Origin: Deltaproteobacteria bacterium
GTDB lineage: Bacteria; Desulfobacterota; Syntrophia; Syntrophales; Fen-1087
Length of the DNA: 6,622 bases
Assembly (NCBI GenBank): GCA_026388595.1
Contig: JAPLJM010000167.1
Location: 1 to 6,622 of the forward strand
Direction: 5' to 3'
Below, in pieces: positions 1-6,017 of this stretch (position 1 is its first letter; every line of letters begins with the position of its first letter). The notes below the pieces were generated by a model, which was not told the DNA's origin, made no database searches, and saw nothing but the letters and a program-made list of their open reading frames with translations. The position numbers were made by a program, and so were the translations under genes.

Positions 1-22
1 GTTTCGGATCGGCGAGGGTCAT
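1..22 (-). CDS. Start of a downstream gene, possibly miaA (partial)
   Basis: An ATG at 22-20 overlaps the mutL stop codon in the ATGA arrangement typical of translational coupling. It opens a frame that runs off the window with seven visible codons (MTLADPK). In many bacteria the gene after mutL is miaA (tRNA dimethylallyltransferase), and a short polar lead before the P-loop would fit, but the P-loop lies outside the window. What I see is only the overlap and the open frame; the miaA identity is inferred from gene order, so no symbol is assigned. Confidence 0.4.
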
Positions 23-1830
23 CGTCGTTTAAATCGCTTTTCCAGTTCCCCGAGCCCCAAGGTGATATAAACGGGCCGGCCGTGGGGACAGGTCGCCGCA
101 AAGGGGGTTTCATCCAGATCACGGCACAATGCCGCCGCCTCCGGCTGCGTCAAGGCATGGTTCGCTTTGACCGCCGCTTTGCAGGCTAACAGTCTGAAGA
201 TTTTGTCCTGTCGATCCTTCAACCCCAACAACCGGTCACTGTCGGAAAATGAATCCAGGAGGTCCATGATCAGGTCGCGGATGTCCATCTGCGAAAAGAT
301 GACAGGTACGGATTTGATCACCACCGAATTGCCGCCAAAAGATTCGGCTTCAATCCCTGCCTCCTGCAGCAGCGGCATGGATTCTTCAAAAAAAAGAAGA
401 TCTTTGGGGGAAAGGTTCAGCACCTCCGGGAGGAGCAACCGCTGGCCAATGCCCTGGCTTCCGCCGCGCCTGGTTAACTTCTCGAAAAGGATACGCTCAT
501 GGGCGGCATGCTGATCCAGCAGAATGACCTGATCCGCTGCTGAAAAAACGAGATAGGTGCGCAAGGCCTGGCCCAGATATTCAAGATTGCTGAATTTCAG
601 GGGTTCGAAGGGCTCGGACACAGTTTCTGTGGAAACCTCTCCGGCAGGTTGTCGAAGGGGCGGCGAAAAGGATTGAAGGCGCCCCTGCCGGACCGCTTCC
701 GGAAAGGAGAGTTTCCCTGTGGCCGAGGACAGACGATAGCGCTTCAGCGCCTCTTCGATGCGATCCCCGTAATCAGCGGGACGACGGAAATCTGCCCCGA
801 TTGCTTCATTCCGGGCATGACCCGCCTCCGCTGACTGAGGGAGTTGTGCCAGGGCCTGCGCCAGCGTCTCCACAATCATACCGTAGATGCCACGGGGATG
901 ACGGAAACGGACCTCCAGTTTGGCTGGGTGGACATTCACATCCACATCCCCTGGCGGCAGATCGATCAGCAGAACCACGGCCGGGTATCTCCTGGCTTCA
1001 ATCATCCCTCGGTAAGCCGTCATGATGGCATGGTTCAACAGATAATCCCGGATATAGCGCCGATTGACAAAGCTGTAGAGATGCCTCCCATGGGAGCGGG
1101 TAAATGGGGGCCTGGAAATGAATCCCTGCATCTGCAGGTTCTCTCTGACAGCCTGAACCGGCAGGAGGTGATCCATGAAATCCATGCCCAGGATGAGGGC
1201 CATGCGCTCGGAAAGATCATTCGTAGCGGGTATTTTCAAAACCTCCCGGCCATTGGCCATCACCGATATTCTAACCTGCGGATGCGCCAGGGCCGTGCGC
1301 GTAATGACATCCAGACAATATCCCTGTTCCGTGGTTTCGGTTTTCAGAAATTTTTTCCGCACCGGAACAGGGTCAAAAATCTGCGTCACCGTTATGGATG
1401 TCCCCTCCGGACAGCCTGTCTCCGTGATCTTCTCGATACGTCCGGCGTCCACCACAATCCTGGTCCCGGAAATCGCCCCGCTCATTCTCGTTGTCATCTC
1501 CACCCGGGCGATGGAAGCGATACTGGGCAAGGCCTCACCGCGGAAGCCGAATGTGCTGACCTCATAGATATCGTCAAACTGGTAGATTTTACTGGTGGCG
1601 TAACGTTTGAAAGCCTTCGGGACATCGTCTTGTGCAAATCCCTCGCCGTTGTCGATGAGGCGGATCATGCCGCATCCGCCTTTCAAAAGCTCGATCCGGA
1701 CAGCCGTTGCCCCGGCATCCAGGGCATTCTCCAGCAGCTCTTTCACAATGGAGGCGGGCCGTTCAACGACTTCACCTGCCGCAATTTGATGGGTTAAGGC
1801 TTCAGGAAGAATGACGATTTTTCCGGACAA
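19..1830 (-). CDS. mutL: DNA mismatch repair protein MutL, endonuclease type
   Basis: MutL is the ATP-driven matchmaker of mismatch repair, linking MutS recognition to strand incision. At 603 residues it has normal family length. The N-terminal GHKL ATPase shows the QIAAGEVVERPAS block (15-27), motif I with catalytic E31 and Mg-binding N35, motif II DNGEGF (60-65), the YATSKI block (77-82) and GFRGEAL (95-101). The C-terminal domain has DQHA-x2-E-x4-E (D439, H441, E445, E450), ACKAAVK (549-555) and CPHGRP (581-586), and the protein ends in FKRR. These are the metal-site motifs of nicking MutL proteins from organisms without MutH/Dam-directed repair; E. coli MutL lacks them. The start is TTG. 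An in-frame TGA lies 12 nt upstream, the next Met is residue 55 (past motif I), and AGGAG sits 6 nt before the TTG. The ATG of a following gene overlaps its stop. Confidence 0.97.
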   Translation of the reverse strand: MSGKIVILPEALTHQIAAGEVVERPASIVKELLENALDAGATAVRIELLKGGCGMIRLIDNGEGFAQDDVPKAFKRYATSKIYQFDDIYEVSTFGFRGEALPSIASIARVEMTTRMSGAISGTRIVVDAGRIEKITETGCPEGTSITVTQIFDPVPVRKKFLKTETTEQGYCLDVITRTALAHPQVRISVMANGREVLKIPATNDLSERMALILGMDFMDHLLPVQAVRENLQMQGFISRPPFTRSHGRHLYSFVNRRYIRDYLLNHAIMTAYRGMIEARRYPAVVLLIDLPPGDVDVNVHPAKLEVRFRHPRGIYGMIVETLAQALAQLPQSAEAGHARNEAIGADFRRPADYGDRIEEALKRYRLSSATGKLSFPEAVRQGRLQSFSPPLRQPAGEVSTETVSEPFEPLKFSNLEYLGQALRTYLVFSAADQVILLDQHAAHERILFEKLTRRGGSQGIGQRLLLPEVLNLSPKDLLFFEESMPLLQEAGIEAESFGGNSVVIKSVPVIFSQMDIRDLIMDLLDSFSDSDRLLGLKDRQDKIFRLLACKAAVKANHALTQPEAAALCRDLDETPFAATCPHGRPVYITLGLGELEKRFKRR

Positions 1831-1836
1831 GGCCTG

Positions 1837-1841
1837 CTCCT
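1837..1841 (-). promoter_or_regulatory. Ribosome binding site of mutL (fixes the TTG start)
   Basis: AGGAG on the minus strand lies 6 nt before the TTG at 1830-1828. With an in-frame TGA only 12 nt upstream of the TTG and no ATG or GTG start that would keep the ATPase motif, this site decides the start. It also lies 5 nt after the 3' arm of the long leader stem, so leader folding could influence its access. Confidence 0.75.
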
Positions 1842-1846
1842 GTCAA

Positions 1847-1969
1847 TTCCAACTCTAAATCAAAGCGCTATTTGCGTTGGCATCATCATCGGCTCCCCGA
1901 CGTATGAAAAAAACGCCCGCGCCGCCTCTTCCTGGCCCCCTTGATATCATCATTGATTTAGAACCGGAA
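1847..1969 (-). ncRNA. Putative structured 5' leader of mutL
   Basis: Positions 1953-1969 and 1847-1863 form a 17-bp closing stem in minus-strand RNA: 5' arm UUCCGGUUCUAAAUCAA, 3' arm UUGAUUUAGAGUUGGAA. All 17 positions pair, including three consecutive G.U pairs. On the plus strand those same three positions are C.A mismatches, which argues that the minus-strand RNA is the folding molecule. The 89-nt interior can form smaller helices, such as GGCGU with ACGUC around a U-rich loop, but I cannot settle the fold by eye. The stem ends 5 nt before the mutL Shine-Dalgarno. I do not recognise it as a known riboswitch or RNA family. It could instead be an untranscribed inverted repeat, such as a small MITE-like relic. 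Confidence 0.4.
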
Positions 1970-1980
1970 GAAGGGTTCAG

Positions 1981-2009
1981 AATATAAAAGACCGCAGCAA
2001 CCGTTTCAT
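1981..2009 (-). promoter_or_regulatory. Candidate sigma-70 promoter of mutL inside the upstream terminator
   Basis: Reading the minus strand, ATGAAA (2009-2004, 4 of 6 matches to the -35 consensus) is followed after exactly 17 nt by TATATT (1986-1981, 5 of 6 matches to the -10). Transcription would begin near 1973-1977, a few nucleotides before the long leader stem. The -35 is the loop of the terminator hairpin and the -10 is its T-tract. The match is moderate, and AT-rich terminator tails produce such matches by chance. It is the best candidate I found between the two genes. Confidence 0.35.
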
Positions 2010-2024
2010 CGGTTACTACGGTCT
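1981..2024 (-). terminator. Rho-independent terminator of the LPP20-family gene
   Basis: In minus-strand RNA, 2023-2010 (GACCGUAGUAACCG) pairs with 2003-1990 (CGGUUGCUGCGGUC) around the 6-nt loop AUGAAA. This gives 14 pairs with two G.U wobbles, plus an outer A-U pair (2024/1989), followed by UUUUAUAUU. On the plus strand the two wobbles become C.A mismatches and no T-tract follows, so the terminator works for leftward transcription only. It lies about 75 nt past the stop of the exported-protein gene and separates it from mutL. Confidence 0.88.
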
Positions 2025-2033
2025 CGTCAAGAA

Positions 2034-2047
2034 GATCTCAAGAGATC
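2034..2047. repeat. Short perfect inverted repeat (6-bp arms)
   Basis: GATCTC (2034-2039) and GAGATC (2042-2047) are separated by two bases. In RNA this would be a 5-bp stem with a CUUG tetraloop, just upstream of the terminator on the minus strand. It may be an extra 3'-end hairpin of the preceding transcript; too short to call with certainty. Confidence 0.35.
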
Positions 2048-2072
2048 GAGGGGGCATCCCGAATAACCATCC

Positions 2073-2119
2073 GTCATGATCGATGCCCGACATCCGGATC
2101 AATCCAGAACGATCATGAC
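2073..2119. repeat. 10-bp inverted repeat straddling the stop codon
   Basis: GTCATGATCG (2073-2082) and CGATCATGAC (2110-2119) are perfect inverted repeats separated by 27 nt. The right arm lies in the last codons of the LPP20-family gene and the left arm in its 3' untranslated region. The spacer holds the 8-bp palindrome ATCCGGAT (2092-2099). A competing 7-bp inverted repeat, GGGCATC (2052-2058) with GATGCCC (2082-2088), overlaps the left arm. This could be a 3'-end stabilising structure; no protein binding site is recognised. Confidence 0.5.
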
Positions 2120-3025
2120 ACGGCATTTTTTCATGAAGCTCAGGTTTTCGGTGGCAGCACGGATCTGCTGGGCTTCAGCATTGCTGATTTTGATATCGGC
2201 CTTCCCGGCTCCTTCGGCACTCACGCCCTTGACGGTGACGGGATTGTTGGTCACCCGTTGATTACCCTGGGCCGCTGTCAAATCCCGGGCATAGCCGCTG
2301 ATTCCCTGGGAAACGGCAAATGCTTTATCTACGATCATGGATCCATAAACCTCGGCGCCGGTTTCATCCACAACCTTCGGTGACATGGCCGGACGTGCCC
2401 CAAGACCCCGTGCATCCACGACCATCCCGGTATAAACCGGTGCACTGGCCGCTGTCGGTTGGGGAACCGCCGGTGCCGGTTGGGGAGCTGCCGGCGGGGT
2501 GGGCTGACGCTTCTGCTCTTCCTGAATCGCTTTCGGAATGATGGTTTGTGCAAACTTGCCGCTCAGCGACATCCTTAAGGTGACCTCGCAGGTCCCGTCT
2601 GAGAGATAGTCCTTATTGATCACCTTTGCCCCTTTAACCAAACCGGAAACAGCGGCATTAATAACGTCGCTTTCCGTGATAAAATCTCTCACCGTTGTCT
2701 GCGAGTCGATCTGGACCCCTTTGGTCGCCTCCAGCAGATTCCGGTATCCATCGACCTGCGCAGCTCTCAGGCACATGGGCCGTGCATTGGTCCCCTTGAC
2801 TCTGGCCGGATCTACGGCACCGGTGCCCAGGGCTTCAACATATCCATCCTCATAATTGATGATCGCCTTGTCTCCCGCCTGCTCGGCCACTTTTGACTCA
2901 ATGATCTTGGACCATTCTTTCTGGCCGATCTTGCCGTCCCCTTGCGCCAGGCTGACTGTAACGCCGGCAGAGAGAAAGCAAATCATTGCCATCACCCCAA
3001 TGATAACCGCACATCTTGACTTCAT
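2099..3025 (-). CDS. Exported LPP20-family protein
   Basis: This is a 308-residue exported protein. Residues 1-27 form a Sec signal peptide with a hydrophobic core and likely cleavage at SLA/Q (27/28). C16 is not in a lipobox (preceded by A-M-I), so I read it as a soluble periplasmic or secreted protein. Residues about 55-165 look like the LPP20 fold: a beta strand ending in GYVEALGTGA, an Ala/Arg helix (CLRAAQVDGYRNLLEATKGV), the segment QIDSQTTVRDF and a strand CEVTLRMSLSG. A Pro/Ala linker (about 173-196) leads to a C-terminal domain with TGMVVDARGLGARPAMSPKV (199-218), EVYGS, ISNAEAQQIR and CRVMIVLD. I recognise this pairing from deltaproteobacterial hypothetical proteins; its function is not established. 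Related domains occur in surface and flagellum-linked proteins, but no flagellar gene is visible. A Shine-Dalgarno (AAGGAGG) lies 5 nt before the ATG. Confidence 0.88.
   Translation of the reverse strand: MKSRCAVIIGVMAMICFLSAGVTVSLAQGDGKIGQKEWSKIIESKVAEQAGDKAIINYEDGYVEALGTGAVDPARVKGTNARPMCLRAAQVDGYRNLLEATKGVQIDSQTTVRDFITESDVINAAVSGLVKGAKVINKDYLSDGTCEVTLRMSLSGKFAQTIIPKAIQEEQKRQPTPPAAPQPAPAVPQPTAASAPVYTGMVVDARGLGARPAMSPKVVDETGAEVYGSMIVDKAFAVSQGISGYARDLTAAQGNQRVTNNPVTVKGVSAEGAGKADIKISNAEAQQIRAATENLSFMKKCRVMIVLD
2456..2497 (-). repeat. Two imperfect 21-bp tandem repeats encoding the Pro/Ala linker
   Basis: 2456-2476 and 2477-2497 match at 17 of 21 positions, beginning identically with CGGTTGGGGA on the plus strand. 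They encode two seven-residue units, PAAPQPA and PAVPQPT, in the linker of the LPP20-family protein. The unit is a multiple of three, so gain or loss of copies would change linker length without a frameshift. Confidence 0.6.
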
Positions 3026-3030
3026 AAGAT

Positions 3031-3037
3031 CCTCCTT
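3031..3037 (-). promoter_or_regulatory. Strong ribosome binding site of the LPP20-family gene
   Basis: AAGGAGG on the minus strand lies 5 nt before the ATG at 3025-3023. It is a near-perfect anti-16S match and fixes the start upstream of the signal peptide. Confidence 0.85.
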
Positions 3038-3113
3038 CTATGGTTTTGAGAGCTTATTCCGTATCAGACTCATATTCGCTGCGCTTGCTACACAGCGCCT
3101 TTTTATCTGTTTC

Positions 3114-3142
3114 AGGATAACAAAATACCTGCAAGCTTTCAA
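3114..3142 (-). promoter_or_regulatory. Candidate sigma-70 promoter of the LPP20-family gene
   Basis: On the minus strand, TTGAAA (3142-3137, 5 of 6 matches to the -35) is followed after exactly 17 nt by TATCCT (3119-3114, 4 of 6 matches to the -10). This predicts a start near 3106-3108 and a leader of about 80 nt. It lies in the 153-nt gap after the lipoprotein gene. I see no strong terminator in that gap, so the gene may be transcribed both from here and by read-through. Confidence 0.45.
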
Positions 3143-3178
3143 TGAAAAAGTGTCCCCCCGATCTGCGGATGCAACCCC

Positions 3179-5947
3179 CTATTTTCTTTCCCGGAACGCC
3201 TTCCCCTCCGGCTCGTTCAGCCAGGGCTTGATATTTATATTCCTGTCCAGATCACCAAATATGTATCCCGTATCGGGGGGTGTTATCCCCCACCAGTTAT
3301 TCCGGGCGTCGATATAGATTGTGGAGTGGGTCTGAATAGCCACCTCATTTTCAACAAAGTTGTTGTGATGAATGGACGGATTCGACATGCCCACGGCGGT
3401 GATTGCGCCTTCTCCTTTATTTCTGGCAAAAGTATTGTACCGGAGTCTCGGGGTTGAGCTATTGCGGGCATAAACGCCGCTTTGTGCGTTTTCCGCAACA
3501 TGGCAGTAGGAGATCTCCGGCGACCCGAACCAGACGTCAAACGCCACAGACGCGTATTTGACGATGCAGTAGGCAAAAGCGCTGTTGACCTTTGTCTCTT
3601 TCGCAAATTTCACAGCGCTCGCATAAAAACCGGGTGCCGGAGACGCCGCTGAGGCCGTAAACAGGATGGGATCGTCCTTTGTCCCTCTGGCGATGACACC
3701 GCCGTCTTCCGCGACAATGGCGGTATTTTGATCAAACTGGATGGCAACGCCCGGTTCGATGTAGAGGGTGGCGCCGCCATCGACCACGACATCCTTGGCA
3801 ACCCGGTACGGGCTGTTGGCCAGGATCAGGAAGGCGTCCCCTCTCAATGCTCCGCCAAGAAGCGGTTTCAGGATCGGCAGTTCCACGGGCTTTCCGTCAG
3901 GATGGGGGGCATTTAATACCGACTTAATGTTGATCTTCCCCTTAATTCTTGACAGGATGTCAAGCCCCTGCACACTGCCCCACCAGTTGTCCAGGGCATT
4001 GACAGCCTCTCCGGTCACCTCTGCCGCCATATCATAGGGTTTGTTATCGATGAAGTTATTCCGGGAAATAACCGCCTGGCTGTTGGTCGCCACGATCCCC
4101 GACCCCCGATTCTGCCGGATGGCATTGTTGCGGATAATCGGGGCTGCGGCCTTAATCCGGATGCCTTCCCGCTCGTTATCCTGGATGACATTTTCCGCAA
4201 GCACCGGTTGGGCCCCCGCCTCGATCAGAATGGCCGCTTCCCTGTTTTTCTGGATCGCATTTTTCATCACTGCCGGCCTCGAAAAGGCCCCCTGAATCAT
4301 GATGGCCGTTCCATTGGCCGCCATTTCACAGGATTCGATGCGGGGCGAAGCAGCCTGACAGGTTACAGCAATTGCGGCATTTCTGATCCGGCAGTGCCGC
4401 ATCACATTTTCTTTTTCCTTCACATTGCTAAAGACAATCCCTTCCCAGGGTTTACCCGGTTCCAGTGCATCGAACTGAATAACATGACCGTCATCCCCCT
4501 GGGCGTTAAGACGGCCTTCAATCACCAACGCCCGCCCCCGGGACCGGATTTCCGTGCCCGGTTCAATGGTGAGCAGGGCTTTATCCTTGACCACGACCGT
4601 ATTTTCAATAATGTAGGGACTCGCACCGGCGTACCATGTTGTATCCGTTTCAACCGCTCCGGAAACGGTTGTTGGACCCGGCGCTACAGGCATGCCCTTC
4701 ACGGTGTCCGATTTTTCACCTTCATTGCCCGCCCGATCCACGGCAGAGACCTGATAATAATACTTCTGATGGTTGACAAGCTTTTCGTCGCGGACCCCGT
4801 TGAACTCCGTCCTGGCGATCTCCTGAAAGCCGCTGAGCGGTGTCGCGCTGCGATAGACCCGGTAACCCGCGAGATCGGTTGCCGGTGATTTTTCCCAATT
4901 GAGGAGCACCAGGTTATTCCTTCCCACCGTGCCGACATTCTTAAGTTTGTCCGGTGGGATGGTATCGAGGGTAACCAATCCGACAGCATCCACCCATTCG
5001 GCGGTATTGCCGGCGTCATCCCGGAGGTATCCGACAATGATGGCATTGTTTACATTGTCGCCGGGAATAACTTTATAGGCCCCCAGGTAAACGCCCGGTT
5101 CCCCGGCCTGTTCCTGCATGTCGATATTCTTTTTAAACTCCCCGATATGAAAATAAGCCTGCATCTTTGGCGTTCCCTGGATTACCACGCGGATCTCGTC
5201 ACCCGCTTTTTTCGGCATATTTTTGGTATCCTGAATGAGCAGCGTAATCACCGGCGGGCGCAGGGCCTCGGCGATGGTCGGTGCAGGGATGGTCTTGACC
5301 ATCTCCCGGAACAGATCATCGCAGGCACGCAGCAGCTGGATGTCACGGATGTTCATGGCGGTCGCAATCACCGTGGCCACCAGGCCGATAGGGTTCGTCG
5401 AAATCCCCCCCTCATGAATGCTGGCGACATGCTGCCCGCGCCAGAGCAGCTTCCCTGTTTTCGTATCGAACATCTGGACTTCGGCGCCCACGGAAACATT
5501 GGAATAGAGGACGAGAAACAACTTGTCAAAATCCGAAATGGTCCCGAAGACCACGGCATCCACATTCAGGATTTTACCCAAGACCTGGGGGGCGGTTTTG
5601 TAAATGATTGCCGGGTCCTCCAGCCCTGCCTTCCGGAGCAGGTTGTCTACCCGGTAGAGCTCCATGTCTTTAAAGGGCATTGAGCTGAAATGATTGTAGA
5701 ATCCTCTACGGACCGCCTCGGAGCCGGCCTGGCTTCTGGCCTGATTCACAAAGGGGAGCACGGCAACGGTGCGTGGTTTGTGGTCTTCCATATAGGGATC
5801 CACAGAATAGGTTCCCTTGAACGGGGACGTGATTTGTGGTGCAAGCACGGTACTTTTTGTAACGACCGTGCAGCTCTGTAGAAGCAACAGGCCCGGGAAG
5901 AGAAGGATGATCAAGGCGACACCGACAGGCATCAATGGCTTATTCAT
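3179..5947 (-). CDS. Multidomain lipoprotein: GNA1162-like, Ig-like, FN3 and double beta-helix
   Basis: This is a 922-residue lipoprotein. Residues 1-25 form a signal peptide ending in L-Q-S before C26, a slightly atypical but acceptable lipobox. Residues about 56-225 resemble the GNA1162/DUF799 lipoprotein family, with TVAVLPFVNQ (60-69), VDAVVFGTISDF and FDTKTGKLLWRG (160-171). Residues about 232-330 look like an Ig-like sandwich. Residues about 331-418 are a fibronectin type III domain (LNWEKSP, GYRVYRS, YYYQVSAVDRAGNEG). Two right-handed beta-helix modules follow (about 430-685 and 703-915). Each opens with a VVV...L.IEPG block, continues through N-rich coils and closes with NWWG (654-657, 884-887), so they look like an internal duplication. 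Beta-helices of this kind bind or cleave polysaccharides or form surface scaffolds, but no catalytic site is recognisable. A role in envelope assembly or surface binding is inference. The start has GGAGG 7 nt upstream. Confidence 0.9.
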   Translation of the reverse strand: MNKPLMPVGVALIILLFPGLLLLQSCTVVTKSTVLAPQITSPFKGTYSVDPYMEDHKPRTVAVLPFVNQARSQAGSEAVRRGFYNHFSSMPFKDMELYRVDNLLRKAGLEDPAIIYKTAPQVLGKILNVDAVVFGTISDFDKLFLVLYSNVSVGAEVQMFDTKTGKLLWRGQHVASIHEGGISTNPIGLVATVIATAMNIRDIQLLRACDDLFREMVKTIPAPTIAEALRPPVITLLIQDTKNMPKKAGDEIRVVIQGTPKMQAYFHIGEFKKNIDMQEQAGEPGVYLGAYKVIPGDNVNNAIIVGYLRDDAGNTAEWVDAVGLVTLDTIPPDKLKNVGTVGRNNLVLLNWEKSPATDLAGYRVYRSATPLSGFQEIARTEFNGVRDEKLVNHQKYYYQVSAVDRAGNEGEKSDTVKGMPVAPGPTTVSGAVETDTTWYAGASPYIIENTVVVKDKALLTIEPGTEIRSRGRALVIEGRLNAQGDDGHVIQFDALEPGKPWEGIVFSNVKEKENVMRHCRIRNAAIAVTCQAASPRIESCEMAANGTAIMIQGAFSRPAVMKNAIQKNREAAILIEAGAQPVLAENVIQDNEREGIRIKAAAPIIRNNAIRQNRGSGIVATNSQAVISRNNFIDNKPYDMAAEVTGEAVNALDNWWGSVQGLDILSRIKGKINIKSVLNAPHPDGKPVELPILKPLLGGALRGDAFLILANSPYRVAKDVVVDGGATLYIEPGVAIQFDQNTAIVAEDGGVIARGTKDDPILFTASAASPAPGFYASAVKFAKETKVNSAFAYCIVKYASVAFDVWFGSPEISYCHVAENAQSGVYARNSSTPRLRYNTFARNKGEGAITAVGMSNPSIHHNNFVENEVAIQTHSTIYIDARNNWWGITPPDTGYIFGDLDRNINIKPWLNEPEGKAFRERK

Positions 5948-5954
5948 AGGGGGG

Positions 5955-5959
5955 CCTCC
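5955..5959 (-). promoter_or_regulatory. Ribosome binding site of the multidomain lipoprotein gene
   Basis: GGAGG on the minus strand lies 7 nt before the ATG at 5947-5945, with a C-rich spacer. It supports the start that gives an intact lipoprotein signal peptide. The gap to the preceding hydrolase gene is 70 nt, and I found no convincing promoter or terminator in it, so co-transcription is likely. Confidence 0.7.
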
Positions 5960-6017
5960 ATGGTTTTATCATCGTCCATTGTCTCAGTAATTCTATAACG
6001 ACTTCTTTCGCCTTCAG

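Noticed and set aside
844..1797. A 317-codon plus-strand open frame opposite mutL
   Set aside because: It lies wholly antisense to a confidently identified mutL, shows no domain or signal, and long antisense frames are common in GC-rich codon-biased genes.
1857..1952. A 33-codon frame on the minus strand (ATG ATG ATA ... to TAG) within the mutL leader
   Set aside because: It has no Shine-Dalgarno, starts inside the long RNA stem region and has low-complexity content (Gly/Arg, then DDDANAN). Chance is a sufficient explanation.
1990..2023. The GC-rich hairpin as a CRISPR repeat or attachment site
   Set aside because: It occurs once, is followed by a T-tract on the minus strand, and its wobble pattern fits a terminator.
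3140..3178. Possible terminator after the lipoprotein gene (CCG-CAGAT-CGG followed by a G run and later TTTTT)
   Set aside because: The stem is only three base pairs and the T-run is about ten nucleotides downstream, too weak to call an intrinsic terminator.
4208..4888. A 226-codon plus-strand open frame opposite the lipoprotein gene
   Set aside because: It is antisense to a clearly structured protein, its composition is shadow-like (His, Arg, Phe, Gly rich) and no motif is recognisable.
5945..5962. A five-codon upstream frame (ATG GAG GCC CCC CTA TGA) whose stop overlaps the lipoprotein ATG
   Set aside because: Its ATG overlaps the Shine-Dalgarno of the lipoprotein gene and has no ribosome binding site of its own, so it is unlikely to be translated.
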